Shown: positions 10,437-19,665, counted from the stretch's first letter. The stretch is 41,179 bases of DNA from Candidatus Binataceae bacterium (GCA_015478645.1 JADMIL010000025.1:1-41179); one strand, 5' to 3'. A program made the numbers and translations. Notes: generated by a model from the sequence alone, not told the origin.

Positions 10437-11609
10437 GTGAGAAAATTTCGCCTGGCGGCGCTGGTTGGAGGCGCGGCGATGGCCGCGGCGTGCGCAGCGG
10501 CCACGCCCAAAATCGAAATGCTCACGCCCGCCCAGGTGATCGTCACGCGCCTCTATGCCGCCGATCTCGCGTCGAAGCCGCGCGATTGTGCAATGCCGAC
10601 GCTGGCGACGATGCCGACCGCGCCGTATCGCGAACTGGGGTCGATTGAAGTGGACGGCGGCACGCTCTCGGCGGAAAACATGCTGCTGCTGGCCGACGCG
10701 CGCGCGTGCGAGATGGGTGCCGACGCGATCGTGATGAATCAAGGCGCGATGGCCACAGCCAACGGCGGCGACGCGCGGATGGTCGCGACCGCGATCCAGA
10801 TGGTGGTTGCGGGCGCGGATCAGGATAGCGCCGCGAGCGCAGAAGATGCGCCGGGCGCAGCGGCCGCGGTCCCCGACGACCAGCAGGCGGCCGAACTGGT
10901 ACCGGCGCCGGATCAGAGCGCGGAGGATAATTCGGCAACGAGCACATCGGTGCCGCTGGCGTCGTTGATGGAACAGCAGATCGGTCCGGCCGAGGAGCCG
11001 TCGCCGACGCCAACCGCAACGGCGACCGCGACGGCGACGCCGACGGTCACGGCGACCGCGACGCCGACCGCCACGGCAACCGCGACTGCGACGCCCACAC
11101 CCAGCCCGACCGCGGCGTCTTCGCCGACGGCGACGCCGGGAGCGGACGGCATATCGCTTTTGCCTTCGACGATCTTCAAGATCGTACCGGAGGCGGAGCC
11201 GAGTTCGGAGGACTTGCAGACGCAATCGCCGACCGCGTCGATCACGCCGACGGCAAGCGCGACGGCCACGGCAACTCCAGCGCCCACGGCATCCGCGACA
11301 CCCACGGCCGCCGCAACAGCGACGGCAAGTCCAACCGCGACACCGACGGCTACCGCAACGCCGACTGCGACGGCCACTCCTACGCCTACGGCCTCCGCGA
11401 CCGCGACACCAACGGCCACCGCAACTCCAACCGTGACGCCTACGGCGACGGCGACTCCAACCGCGACGGCGACCGCCACGTCCATGCCCGAAACATCGCC
11501 GGTCCCGGTCGAAGAGTTGCCACCCGATCAGCCGCCGCCCGACGCCGGCGATTCGATGAGCATCACGGGCCGCGGCGCCTCGTTGGCGACGCCGGCGGGC
11601 AGCCCGTGA
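10437..11609 (+). CDS. Putative surface lipoprotein with long Thr/Ala/Pro repeat tracts
   Basis: Function unknown. GTG at 10437 gives [19 protein letters not shown], a lipoprotein signal with Cys19; an in-frame TTG at 10431 is possible. A small globular part (about 20-110) contains [13 protein letters not shown] and [15 protein letters not shown], recalling DUF4156-like lipoproteins. Then come two low-complexity tracts of PT, AT and SPT units (DNA about 10997-11140 and 11225-11485), separated by a short ordered-looking stretch ([16 protein letters not shown]), and a C-terminal Pro/Asp-rich end. Such tracts are typical of flexible, possibly glycosylated, surface stalks. The repeats use varied codons, so this is not a simple slipping tract. 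About 390 aa. Confidence 0.75.
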   Translation: MRKFRLAALVGGAAMAAACAAATPKIEMLTPAQVIVTRLYAADLASKPRDCAMPTLATMPTAPYRELGSIEVDGGTLSAENMLLLADARACEMGADAIVMNQGAMATANGGDARMVATAIQMVVAGADQDSAASAEDAPGAAAAVPDDQQAAELVPAPDQSAEDNSATSTSVPLASLMEQQIGPAEEPSPTPTATATATATPTVTATATPTATATATATPTPSPTAASSPTATPGADGISLLPSTIFKIVPEAEPSSEDLQTQSPTASITPTASATATATPAPTASATPTAAATATASPTATPTATATPTATATPTPTASATATPTATATPTVTPTATATPTATATATSMPETSPVPVEELPPDQPPPDAGDSMSITGRGASLATPAGSP

Positions 11610-11674
11610 GCGGACGCCGATCGCGCATGACGAGCGGCCCATGATAAATAACCGTCAGGCGCGAGATACTACTT

Positions 11675-12463
11675 ATGGATAGATCGGCGCGGCGCGCGCA
11701 CGCAATCGCGATCATGGCGAAAGCGCCGATCGCCGGCGCGGTCAAGAGCCGGCTGGTGCCGCCGCTGACTTTCGCCGAGGCGGCCGGCCTCAACCGCGCG
11801 TTTCTGCGCGATCTATGCGCGACGATTGGCACGGCGCGGACGATCGCCGCGGCCCCTGCGGATGGCGCCGAAGTCGTCGTCGCGGGCTTTGTCGCCTACA
11901 CGCCGGCGGGCGCGGAGGCGGCGTTCGCGGGCCTGCTACCGGCGGACTTCAAGCTGTTCGCGCAACGGGGCGACGGGCTGACCGCGCGGCTGATCCATGC
12001 GGCCGAGGATCTGCTTGGCGCAGGCTACGCGTCGGTCACGTTAATGAACTCGGACAGCCCGACGATCCCCGCGGTGACGATCGCCGGGGCGATCGCAGCG
12101 CTCGATCGCGCGGGCGATCGTGTCGCGATCGGCGGCGCCGACGACGGTGGCTACTGCCTGATCGGCCTCAAGCGGAGCTATCGGCGGCTGTTCGAAGAGA
12201 TCGCCTGGAGCACTGCCGCGGTTTTCGCTCAGACCCTCGAACGCGCCGCCGAACTCGGTCTCGAGGTCATGGCGATGCCGCCGTGGTACGACGTCGACGA
12301 CGCCGCGTCGCTGCGCCGGTTGATCGATGAACTGTTCGGCGTCGCGAGGCGCGATGACGCCGCCGGCGCGGCGCCGGCCACCCGCGCGGCGCTTACCGAT
12401 CTGCTCGCCGGCGGCCTGGCCGAACGGCTGGCCGTCCTGCCGCCCGACGCCGCCAAGCGCTAG
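11675..12463 (+). CDS. TIGR04282 family glycosyltransferase-like protein (DUF2064)
   Basis: A GT-A/nucleotidyltransferase-fold protein of 262 aa. The N-terminus AIMAKAPIAGAVKSRLVPPLTFAEAAGL is the family's nucleotide-binding start. NSDSPTIP carries the metal-binding Asp, and DDGGYCLIGL follows. The family is annotated as arsenosugar-biosynthesis-associated glycosyltransferase, but many members occur without arsenic genes, and none are seen here. No membrane segment or signal is visible. It stands between the repeat lipoprotein and nadK on the same strand with gaps of 65 and 98 bases, so an operon is not certain. Confidence 0.88.
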   Translation: MDRSARRAHAIAIMAKAPIAGAVKSRLVPPLTFAEAAGLNRAFLRDLCATIGTARTIAAAPADGAEVVVAGFVAYTPAGAEAAFAGLLPADFKLFAQRGDGLTARLIHAAEDLLGAGYASVTLMNSDSPTIPAVTIAGAIAALDRAGDRVAIGGADDGGYCLIGLKRSYRRLFEEIAWSTAAVFAQTLERAAELGLEVMAMPPWYDVDDAASLRRLIDELFGVARRDDAAGAAPATRAALTDLLAGGLAERLAVLPPDAAKR

Positions 12464-12561
12464 CCCAGAGCGGCGCGATGGCGCCCGGATGGACCGGACG
12501 GCGGCGCGCGGCCAGGGGATGCGTTGCCCGCCGCCGGGGCGCATGATAGTTCCAAAGCGCG

Positions 12562-13434
12562 GTGGCGGCGAAGGATTCTATTCGATCGGTGGGCCTGGTG
12601 GTGAGGCAGGACCGCCCCGCCAATGCGCTGGCGGTAGCGTCGCAGTTGTGCGCCTGGATGAAAGGGGAAGGGCTGACGGCGTTTGCCAGCCCGGAGGTGG
12701 CCGCGCAAATCGGTGCCGTCGCGGCCACAACTCCCGAGATTATCGATCGCACCGACCTGATCGTCGTGCTCGGCGGCGACGGCACGCTGCTCGGCGCGGC
12801 GCGCCATATCGGCAAGCGCGAAACTCCCATTTTAGGTATCAATCTCGGCACACTCGGCTTCCTGACCGAAGCGCCGACCGAGGAGGCGATGGCGACGCTG
12901 GCGCGGGTGGCGGCGGGCGACTACGAAGTCGACCGGCGAATCATGCTCGAGGCGAGCGTCGAACGCGACGCGGCGGCCGGCGGCCAGCACGAACATTACG
13001 CCGCGCTCAACGATGTGGTGATCATCAAGCGCGCGGTGGGCCGGATGCTCGACGTCCACGTGACCGCCGACCATATGCCGTTTTGCACCTACCGCGCCGA
13101 CGGCCTGATCGTGGCGACGCCGACCGGATCGACCGCTTACGCGCTGAGCGCCGGGGGCCCGATCGTGTTTCCCAATCTCGGCGTGATCGTGCTCGCGCCC
13201 ATCTGTCCGCATACGCTGAGCAATCGGCCGGTGGTGCTGCCCGACACGTTCGAGCTCGAGATGCGGGTGAAGGTCGACGATCAGGGCGCGATGCTGACCT
13301 GCGACGGGCAGGAGTCGGCGCCGCTCGGCCCGACCGACCTGATCCGCGTGCGGCGCGGCGCCTACGCGGTCGCGCTGGTCCGCTCGACCCATCCGTACTT
13401 CGAGATCTGGCGCGACAAGCTGCATTGGGGCTGA
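12562..13434 (+). CDS. nadK: NAD kinase
   Basis: Phosphorylates NAD to NADP using ATP or polyphosphate (290 aa). The catalytic GGDGT motif is at 71-75 (LIVVLGGDGTLLGAAR), followed by ILGINLGTLGFLTE, the NDVVI stretch, TPTGSTAYALSAGGPIV and APICPHTLSNRPVVLPD, all in family order. The start is GTG at 12562; no strong ribosome-binding site is visible. recN starts 15 bases downstream, the common nadK-recN arrangement. Confidence 0.95.
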   Translation: MAAKDSIRSVGLVVRQDRPANALAVASQLCAWMKGEGLTAFASPEVAAQIGAVAATTPEIIDRTDLIVVLGGDGTLLGAARHIGKRETPILGINLGTLGFLTEAPTEEAMATLARVAAGDYEVDRRIMLEASVERDAAAGGQHEHYAALNDVVIIKRAVGRMLDVHVTADHMPFCTYRADGLIVATPTGSTAYALSAGGPIVFPNLGVIVLAPICPHTLSNRPVVLPDTFELEMRVKVDDQGAMLTCDGQESAPLGPTDLIRVRRGAYAVALVRSTHPYFEIWRDKLHWG

Positions 13435-13449
13435 AGGGCGGGCGCCAGG

Positions 13450-15147
13450 ATGCTCACCGAACTGCGCATCCGCAACTTCGCCGTGATCGAAGAGGCCGCG
13501 CTGAGCTTCGGTCCGGGACTCAACGTGCTGACCGGCGAGACCGGCGCCGGCAAGACGATCATCATGACGGCGCTCGGTCTGCTGCTGGGCGGGCGCGCCG
13601 CTCCCGATATGGTGCGCGCGGGCGCGAAAGAAGCGGTCGTCGAAGGGGTCTTCGAGCTCGAGGGTGAAGCGCCGCCGCCCGAGGCCGCGCAATGGATCGG
13701 CGAGGACAATCCGCGCGAGCTGCTGGTGCGCCGGGTGATCGCGGAGGGCGGGCGCGCCCGCGTGACGATCAATGACGCGATCGCCACGGTGAGTGCGCTA
13801 GGGCGGCTCGGCGGTGCGCTGGTCCAGATCTACGGCCAGCACGAGCAGCAGACCCTGCTGCTGCGCGAAAACCATCAGCAGATTCTCGACCAGCACGCGG
13901 CGCTCGAGGCTGAGCTCGCGCGCTATCGCGCGGGCTACGATCGGGCGGGCGAGTTTCGCGCCCGGCTGGTCGAGCTCGAACGGCGCGAACGCGAACGCGC
14001 CGAACTGCTCGAGCTCGCGCGCTTTCGCCTGGCCGAGCTCGATCGCGCGGAACTCACGCCGGGCGAAGACGAGGCGCTCGCGGCCGAGCGCACAGTGCTG
14101 GCCAACGCGACGCGGCTGGCCGAAGCGGCGGGCGACGCCGAGCAGGCGCTGTACGGCGGCGAGGGCGCGGCGGTCGACGCGATCGCGCGGGCGGCGGCGC
14201 GGCTGGCCGAGGCGGCGGCGATCGACCCCAAGCTGAGCGAGCCGCTCGAGCTGATCGCGGCGGCGCGAGCCAACCTCGAAGAGGCGGCGCGCACGCTCGG
14301 CGCATACGCGGCGCGGCTTGAGGCCGATCCCGCGCGGCTCGATCAGATCGAGCGTCGGGTGCAGGAGTTGGCCCAGCTCAAACGCAAGTACGGCGGCACG
14401 ATCGCGGCCGCGCTCGAGACCCTCGATCGATCGCGCGCCGAGATCGCCGAGCTCGAAACGGTCGCGCAAAATCGCGCCGGCGCGGAGGCCGAACTGGCCC
14501 GCGCGCTCGACGATCTGCTGGCGCAGGCCGGGCGGCTAAGCGCCCGGCGCGTCCGCGACGCCGTCGAACTCAAGCGCCGGATGGAGGCCGAGCTCAAGAC
14601 CCTCGGTATGCGCAGCGCGGTCTTTGAGGCGCGGCTTGGACGCGTGGCCGGCGACGCCGACGCCCTGATCCATCAGGGCACCGCGCTCGGACCGACCGGC
14701 TTCGACACGGTCGAGTTTCACCTGTCGCCGAACCTCGGGCAGCCGCCCCTGCCGCTCGGGCGAATCGCGTCGGGCGGCGAGCTCTCGCGCGTGATGCTGG
14801 CGCTCAAGCGCCTGGGCGCTGAGCGGCGCGGCGTCGCGACGATGATCTTCGACGAGGTCGACGCGGGGATCGGCGGCGCGGTCGGCGAAATTGTCGGGCG
14901 CAAGCTCAAACAGCTCGCGCGCTTCCATCAGATTTTGTGCGTGACCCATCTGGCGCAGATCGCGGCGTTCGCCGACGGCCATTATGCGGTTGAAAAGGAG
15001 GAGCGGCGCGGCGCCACCCGCAGCCGCGTGGCGGTGCTCGCCCCTGACGATCGCGGCGCCGAGATCGCGCGGATGCTCGGCGGGAGCGAGACCAGCGACA
15101 AGTTTTTGCGCGCCGCTCGCGAGTTGATCGACCGCGCGCGCGGCTGA
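13450..15147 (+). CDS. recN: DNA repair protein RecN
   Basis: SMC-like ATPase acting in double-strand-break repair (565 aa, family length). The N-terminus MLTELRIRNFAVIEEAALSFGPGLNVLTGETGAGKT holds Walker A at 29-36. QIYGQHEQQTLL is the characteristic Q-loop region, the middle is a long Glu/Arg/Ala coiled coil (about 150-350), and the C-terminal head has the signature GRIASGGELSRVMLALK and Walker B FDEVDAGIGG, then HLAQIAAFAD. It lies 15 bases after nadK and is probably co-transcribed with it. Confidence 0.96.
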   Translation: MLTELRIRNFAVIEEAALSFGPGLNVLTGETGAGKTIIMTALGLLLGGRAAPDMVRAGAKEAVVEGVFELEGEAPPPEAAQWIGEDNPRELLVRRVIAEGGRARVTINDAIATVSALGRLGGALVQIYGQHEQQTLLLRENHQQILDQHAALEAELARYRAGYDRAGEFRARLVELERRERERAELLELARFRLAELDRAELTPGEDEALAAERTVLANATRLAEAAGDAEQALYGGEGAAVDAIARAAARLAEAAAIDPKLSEPLELIAAARANLEEAARTLGAYAARLEADPARLDQIERRVQELAQLKRKYGGTIAAALETLDRSRAEIAELETVAQNRAGAEAELARALDDLLAQAGRLSARRVRDAVELKRRMEAELKTLGMRSAVFEARLGRVAGDADALIHQGTALGPTGFDTVEFHLSPNLGQPPLPLGRIASGGELSRVMLALKRLGAERRGVATMIFDEVDAGIGGAVGEIVGRKLKQLARFHQILCVTHLAQIAAFADGHYAVEKEERRGATRSRVAVLAPDDRGAEIARMLGGSETSDKFLRAARELIDRARG

Positions 15148-15303
15148 CGTGTCAACCCACGGCTGACGCGCGATGCCTGGTGCCCCGCGCAATCGCGTGC
15201 GGCGGGTAGTGCCCGGCGAAGTCCACCAGCACCTCGCCATCCTTGACCCTCTCGCGCGAAGCGGGCTAAGCCTTGGCCCGTAACGCCCACCCGGGAGGTA
15301 CCG

Positions 15304-16533
15304 ATGGGAGCATTAACGGACAAATACTGCATCGTCGGCGTCGGCGAGACGCCGCATATGCGGCCGTCGAATCGCACCACGCTCTCGATGGCCTGCGAGG
15401 CGGTGCGCAAGGCGCTGGCCGATGCGGGCCTCGAGGCCCGTGACGTCGACGGCATGACCAGCTACTCGATCGGCGACTCGACGACCTCGCCGCACGTCGC
15501 GACGGCGCTCGGCATGCGGCTCAATTACGCCGTGGATATTTTTGGCGGCGGCTCGAGCGGCGAGGCGCTGGTCGCCAATGCGATCGGACTTATCGAGGCG
15601 GGCTACTGCAAGACCATGGTGATCTTCCGCTCGATGAACGGCCGCTCGGGACGGCGGATGGGCGGGCAGACGCCGGGCGGCCCGATTCCGGTCGCCCTCG
15701 CGGAAGGCGACGGCCAATTCAACATCGGCTGGGGCTGGACCACGCCGGCGCAGCGCTTCGGCATGAGTGCGATGCGCTATCTGCGCGACACCGGATGCAC
15801 GACGCGCGCGTTTGCCGAAATTGCCGTCGCCCATCGCTACCACGCAAGCCTCAATCCCAAGGCGCGCCATCGCAGCCCGATCACGATCGAGGACCATCAG
15901 CGATCGCGCTGGATCGTCAAGCCGCTGCGCCTGCTCGACTGCTGCCAGGAGACCGACGTGTCGGTCGCGATCATCGTGACCTCGCGCGAGCGCGCCTACG
16001 ACCTGCGGCATCCGCCGGTCTTCATCATGGGCGGCTATGCGCGCACGCTGACCGACAGTCCGCAATGGAACTACTCGCGCGAGGAGCTGCATTACGTCGC
16101 GGGCAATTACGGCTGGAAGCGCGCCTTTGGCATGGCCGGCATTACGCACAAGGATGTCGACTTCGTCTCGTGTTACGACGCCTTTACCTTCACGACACTG
16201 ATTCAGCTCGAGGCCAACGCCTTCTGCGGCAAGGGCGAGGCGGGCGAATTCGTCAAGGGCGGACGGCTGCGGATCGATCGCGAGCTGCCGAGCAATCTCT
16301 CGGGCGGGCATCTCTCGGAAGGCTATACGCACGGCGTGCAGATGGTGATCGAGAACGTGCGCCAGTTGCGCCATCGCGCCGACGACGCGTGCCCCGGATG
16401 GGCCGAGGGCAGGCATAGCTACGATCGCGCCGCCGGATGCCGCCAGCTCAAGCAGGCCGATATCTGCTGCGGGATGGGCTGGGGCTGGGAGAACATGGCA
16501 AGCTGCCTCATCCTGCGCGGGATGGCGGCCTGA
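15304..16533 (+). CDS. Thiolase-fold protein (SCP2/Ltp2-like), probably an acyl-CoA aldolase or thiolase partner of DUF35
   Basis: A 409-aa protein of the lipid-transfer/SCP2-thiolase group with a clear Shine-Dalgarno (gggagg, 15293-15298). It starts KYCIVGVGETPHMRPS. The canonical thiolase nucleophile Cys is absent: the region reads IFGGGSSGEAL, with Gly83 at the Cys position. The usual GHP histidine motif near the end is replaced by SGGHLSEGY with Tyr341; Tyr291 lies in SCYDAF. Tyrosines at such positions serve in Ltp2-type aldolases, which cleave side-chain acyl-CoAs together with a DUF35 protein, and a DUF35 gene follows at 16715. Retro-aldol cleavage is therefore the better guess than thiolysis; the substrate is unknown. 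Confidence 0.85.
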   Translation: MGALTDKYCIVGVGETPHMRPSNRTTLSMACEAVRKALADAGLEARDVDGMTSYSIGDSTTSPHVATALGMRLNYAVDIFGGGSSGEALVANAIGLIEAGYCKTMVIFRSMNGRSGRRMGGQTPGGPIPVALAEGDGQFNIGWGWTTPAQRFGMSAMRYLRDTGCTTRAFAEIAVAHRYHASLNPKARHRSPITIEDHQRSRWIVKPLRLLDCCQETDVSVAIIVTSRERAYDLRHPPVFIMGGYARTLTDSPQWNYSREELHYVAGNYGWKRAFGMAGITHKDVDFVSCYDAFTFTTLIQLEANAFCGKGEAGEFVKGGRLRIDRELPSNLSGGHLSEGYTHGVQMVIENVRQLRHRADDACPGWAEGRHSYDRAAGCRQLKQADICCGMGWGWENMASCLILRGMAA

Positions 16534-16569
16534 GTATTCGCCGCTCCGCCACGACTGGCTATTGAATGG

Positions 16570-16688
16570 CAAATGAAGATCTGCGCAAGCCAGTTCGCCA
16601 TTCTGAACGGAGTCCGCGAAGTGAAGCGTCCCGGGATTCTTCGCTCCGCCCAGAATGACAGAATAGTCTTTGTGCGGAGGTTGACTGA
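16570..16688. repeat. Degenerate copy of the CTAG-type palindromic element
   Basis: The outer arms (caaatgaagatctgcgcaag at 16570-16589 and the tttgtgcggaggttgact region at about 16669-16686) still pair, and the inner arms (ccattctgaacggagtccgc against ttcttcgctccgcccagaat) match the other copies. The CTAG ends are lost. It fills most of the gap between the thiolase-like gene and its DUF35 partner, which are usually adjacent. Confidence 0.6.
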
Positions 16689-16714
16689 TAGATCGATATT
16701 CGAGGATTACCCAG

Positions 16715-17188
16715 ATGCCCGGACCAATTGACTATTCCAAGCTGCGCATCCTGCCCGACTACGACACCGTCGAATGGTGGGCGGGCACCAAACAGCGCAA
16801 ATACCTGGTGCGGCAATGCAACGCGTGCGGCCACAAATGGTTTCCGCCGATCTTCCCGGCCTGCGCGCGCTGCACCTCGATGGATATCGGCTGGTTCGAG
16901 ACCGCCGGCAGGGGCGTGCTGCACAGCTACGTGGTCGTGGTGCAGCCGATCGTCGGCGCCTTTATCGGTGCGGTGCCATACGTCGTCGCGATCATCGAAC
17001 TCGACGATTGCAAGGAAGCCGACGGCAGCGTCACGCGGGTGGCCGGCGTGATGCTCAACGACGAAGCCGAAGTCGCCATCGGCCTGCCCTGCGCGGTGGA
17101 ATACGAAGAGACCAGCGATGCGAAAATCGTGATGCCGCGCTGGCGCGTCAGCGGCACCGCTGCCAATACCTGGAAGTTCGCCGAGTAG
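16715..17188 (+). CDS. OB-fold/zinc-ribbon protein (DUF35 family)
   Basis: A 157-aa acyl-CoA-binding accessory protein. The zinc ribbon uses Cys35, Cys38, Cys50 and Cys53 (CNACGHKWFPPIFPACARC), followed by an OB-fold (GRGVLHSYVVVVQP onward). Such proteins form complexes with thiolase-fold enzymes, and the partner is very likely the gene at 15304-16533. A Shine-Dalgarno gagga lies at 16702-16706, nine bases before the ATG. The palindromic repeat between the two genes separates what is normally a tight pair. Confidence 0.9.
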   Translation: MPGPIDYSKLRILPDYDTVEWWAGTKQRKYLVRQCNACGHKWFPPIFPACARCTSMDIGWFETAGRGVLHSYVVVVQPIVGAFIGAVPYVVAIIELDDCKEADGSVTRVAGVMLNDEAEVAIGLPCAVEYEETSDAKIVMPRWRVSGTAANTWKFAE

Positions 17189-17198
17189 TCATTCGTTG

Positions 17199-17537
17199 AT
17201 GGCCCATGGCGCGATGCGTCTTTTATGGTGGCTGGTGGCCGGCCACGCGCTGGCCGACTTCGTACTCCAGTCCGGCGAGATGGCGCGCGGCAAGAGCCGC
17301 TATTACGTGGGCGCGCCGGAGGAACCGCGCTGGTTCTACTGGCTATCGGCGCACGCCCTGATCCATGGCGGCGTGGTCGGTATCGTGACCGGATCGGCCG
17401 GGCTCGGCGTCTGCGAGTCTATAGCCCACTGGCTAATCGACTTCGGCAAGTGCGAAAAGCTCTACGGCTTCGATACCGATCAATTGCTGCACCTGGGATG
17501 CAAGGTCATCTGGATGATCGTGATCGTGGGAATCTAG
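17199..17537 (+). CDS. DUF3307 family membrane protein
   Basis: A small membrane protein (112 aa from ATG at 17199; an in-frame TTG three bases earlier would add one residue). The family pattern is visible: an N-terminal helix LLWWLVAGHALADFVLQSGEMARGK, then HALIHGGVVGIVTG, then an IAHWLIDFGKCEKLYGFDTDQLLHLGCKVIW stretch and a final hydrophobic helix. Several conserved His and Asp lie in or near the helices. The function of the family is unknown. It follows the DUF35 gene by 10 bases. Confidence 0.75.
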   Translation: MAHGAMRLLWWLVAGHALADFVLQSGEMARGKSRYYVGAPEEPRWFYWLSAHALIHGGVVGIVTGSAGLGVCESIAHWLIDFGKCEKLYGFDTDQLLHLGCKVIWMIVIVGI

Positions 17538-17827
17538 CGGGGGTGCCCCGGCCTTGCTCGTCCGCCGCCCAAACGCGGTCTGATCATTGCCGGCATTGTA
17601 TCCTGCGCTGCCCAGGGCCGCAGGCGGATTGGCTGCCGCCCGGCTGGCACCTGCCGCAATCCTCCGTCCGTCAGCCGATTGGCGCGCCTGTTCAGCCGGT
17701 TGGCGTCGTCCCAGGTGTACGACGGCGGGCTACGCCCCATCAGCCGCCTCGTCGCGCGCGGTTCGCCGGTCTGTACTTCCGCGACCGCCCGTTCTAGTTT
17801 CAGAGCATCATTCGGGAGGCCTGAATC

Positions 17828-18982
17828 ATGGGAACACTGTCCGGTTTCAAAATTGTCGAATTCGCCGGCATCGGTCCGGCACCGATGTGCGCGATGCTGC
17901 TGGCCGACATGGGTGCCGAGGTCCTGCGCCTGGACCGCGCCGAGGACGCCAACCTGGGCATCACGATGGACAGTAAGTTCAACCTGCTGGGCCGCGGCCG
18001 GCGCTCGGTCGCGATTGACCTCAAGCGGCCCGAAGGGCGCGCCACCGCGATGAAGCTGGTCGAGCAGGCCGACGCTCTGCTCGAAGGCTTTCGCCCCGGC
18101 GTGATGGAGCGGCTCGGCCTCGGACCCGACGAATGCCTCAAGCGTAACGCGAAACTGGTCTACGGCCGCATGACCGGATGGGGCCAGGAGGGACCGCTGG
18201 CCCACGCCGCCGGCCATGACATCAACTATATCGCGCTGAGCGGCGTGCTCGGCTCGATCGGCCGGCGCGGCGAGGCGCCAATGCCGCCGCTCAACTTGGT
18301 CGGCGATTTCGGCGGCGGCGGCCTGTACCTCGCGCTCGGCGTGGTCGCGGCCCTGCTCGAGACGCAGAAATCCGGCAAGGGCCAGGTGGTCGACACCGCG
18401 ATGGTTGACGGGGCGGCCTCGCTGCTGACGGCCATTTATGGCATGCACGCGTCCGGGATGTGGACCGACCAGCGCGGCGAGAACATCCTCGATACCGGCG
18501 CACATTTCTACGACGTGTACGAGACCAAAGAGGGCGAGTACGTGGCAATCGGCTCAATCGAGCCGAAATTCTACGCCGAGCTGCTGCGCCTGACCGGGCT
18601 CGAGGGGCAGGAGATGCCGCGCCAGATGGATCGCTCTGCGTGGCCCGCGCTCAAGGAAAAGATCAAGGCGATCTTCAAGACTAAGACGCGCGACGAATGG
18701 TGCCGCATCATGGAGGGCAGCGAAGTCTGCTTCGCCCCGGTACTGAGCATGGCCGAAGCCCCGAACCATCCGCACAACCAGCATCGCGGGACCTTCGTCG
18801 AGGTCGGCGGCGTGAAGCAGCCGGGACCGGCGCCGCGCTTTAGCCGGACGCCGAGCGCGATTCAGCGGCCGGCCGCCAAGCCGGGCGAGCATACCGAGGA
18901 GGCGCTGCGCGATTGGGGCTTCAGTGCCTCGGACCTGGAGAAGTTGCGCGGATCGGGCGCGATCGGCGTGCGCGGCAAATAA
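17828..18982 (+). CDS. Alpha-methylacyl-CoA racemase (CoA-transferase family III fold)
   Basis: Epimerises 2-methylacyl-CoA esters so that branched or sterol-side-chain acids can enter beta-oxidation (384 aa). The racemase active-site set is present, not just the CaiB/BaiF fold: His130 in [10 protein letters not shown], Asp160 in [11 protein letters not shown] and Glu245 in [14 protein letters not shown], which correspond to His126, Asp156 and Glu241 of the Mycobacterium tuberculosis enzyme. The start ATG has a good ribosome-binding site (gggagg at 17813-17818). Together with the aldolase/thiolase-like pair, the acyl-CoA dehydrogenase and the oxidoreductase nearby, it points to degradation of methyl-branched or steroid-like acyl-CoAs. 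Confidence 0.92.
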   Translation: MGTLSGFKIVEFAGIGPAPMCAMLLADMGAEVLRLDRAEDANLGITMDSKFNLLGRGRRSVAIDLKRPEGRATAMKLVEQADALLEGFRPGVMERLGLGPDECLKRNAKLVYGRMTGWGQEGPLAHAAGHDINYIALSGVLGSIGRRGEAPMPPLNLVGDFGGGGLYLALGVVAALLETQKSGKGQVVDTAMVDGAASLLTAIYGMHASGMWTDQRGENILDTGAHFYDVYETKEGEYVAIGSIEPKFYAELLRLTGLEGQEMPRQMDRSAWPALKEKIKAIFKTKTRDEWCRIMEGSEVCFAPVLSMAEAPNHPHNQHRGTFVEVGGVKQPGPAPRFSRTPSAIQRPAAKPGEHTEEALRDWGFSASDLEKLRGSGAIGVRGK

Positions 18983-19043
18983 TCGCGCGGCACGCGGCGG
19001 TTTCCGGCGGCGCAGCGCGATAGCGTCGCGCCGCTCAAGTCCG

Positions 19044-19093
19044 CGGCGCGCGCAAAAGGTGCCGGGCGCCGCGCCAGGGCATCAGGATCAGCT
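19044..19093. repeat. Left direct repeat: copy of the oxidoreductase 3' end
   Basis: These 50 bases align without gaps to 21607-21656 at 45 of 50 positions, including the 16-base run ggcatcaggatcagct. The right copy spans the last codons, stop and downstream 30 bases of the quinone oxidoreductase gene; here only this fragment exists. The match breaks at 19094, where a palindromic element begins (CTAG at 19092-19095). Beyond that element, at 19211, the next five bases (ccgac) again resemble the oxidoreductase, so the element seems to have inserted within the repeat. Confidence 0.75.
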
Positions 19094-19210
19094 AGGAAAA
19101 CTCTGCACAACTCCGCTCGTCATTCTGAACGGAGTCCGCGACGTGAAGAATCCCGGGATTTTTCGCTGCGCTCAAAATGACAGAGTAGGCCTTGTGCAGA
19201 GCTTCCCTAG
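19092..19210. repeat. CTAG-bounded palindromic element, complete copy
   Basis: It begins ctaggaaaactctgcacaa (19092-19110) and ends ttgtgcagagcttccctag (19192-19210); these outer arms are inverted repeats with 17 of 19 matches and CTAG at both ends. An inner pair of arms (cgtcattctgaacggag against tttcgctgcgctcaaaatgac) flanks a central cccggga. The whole can fold into one long interrupted hairpin. No reading frame is present. Confidence 0.8.
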
Positions 19211-19236
19211 CCGACTGGCCGGGCTTGCTCACCGCA

Positions 19237-19665
19237 TTATTGCGAAACCAGCATTTGCGAGGTGCTGGCAAGCGTCAGGGTGACCGGCGAAAGGAAAGGT
19301 ACTTGTAACTGGTATTGGTAGGAGACCTGGACCTGCGCATCCTGCTGCGAGGGAAGATTGGCGTCCGCGGGCCAGGTTACGTTGACGGTAAGCTGCTTCG
19401 GATTCAGATCAACGGCGTAATTGTACACCACCTGCTGAATCTGCGATGTGGTGGCCGGATTGGGCCCGGTGGGTGAATGTACAATCGCATAGCGTACCGC
19501 CTCGCGGGCCGCCGAGCAGACCGTATTATAGCTGTAAGCGGCCAGCCCCATCTCGATGATACCGAATAGCAACAAGAGAAAGACCGATGCCACCATGGCG
19601 AATTCAACCGTCGTCTGGCCGGCCGCGCGCCGTACTCGGCTGAGTAAGACAGTACGTGTTGCCAT
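19237..19665 (-). CDS. TadE-like pseudopilin
   Basis: A 142-aa TadE-family protein, a minor pilin of Flp/Tad-type secretion. The N-terminal charged leader (MATRTVLLSRVRRAAGQTTVEFAMVASVFLLLLFGIIEMGLAAYSYNTV) has the conserved Gly-Gln...Glu before the single membrane helix. A region of about 90 residues of beta character follows and ends SQMLVSQ. It overlaps the upstream gene by one base (TAATG). No Tad ATPase, secretin or prepilin peptidase is in the window. Confidence 0.87.
   Translation of the reverse strand: MATRTVLLSRVRRAAGQTTVEFAMVASVFLLLLFGIIEMGLAAYSYNTVCSAAREAVRYAIVHSPTGPNPATTSQIQQVVYNYAVDLNPKQLTVNVTWPADANLPSQQDAQVQVSYQYQLQVPFLSPVTLTLASTSQMLVSQ

Noticed and set aside
10913-11485. Minus-strand frame coding for repeated Val-Ala-Val-Gly
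   Set aside because: Antisense of the same repeat tract. The plus-strand frame has a lipoprotein signal and ordered segments; this one has no recognisable start context.
10997-11485. Possible tandem-repeat or CRISPR-like array
   Set aside because: Units are 3-6 bases in protein register with irregular order; there are no unique spacers and no constant repeat.
15242-15270. TTGACC as a -35 box before the thiolase-like gene
   Set aside because: No acceptable -10 hexamer at 16-18 bases; one hexamer alone is not evidence in this composition.
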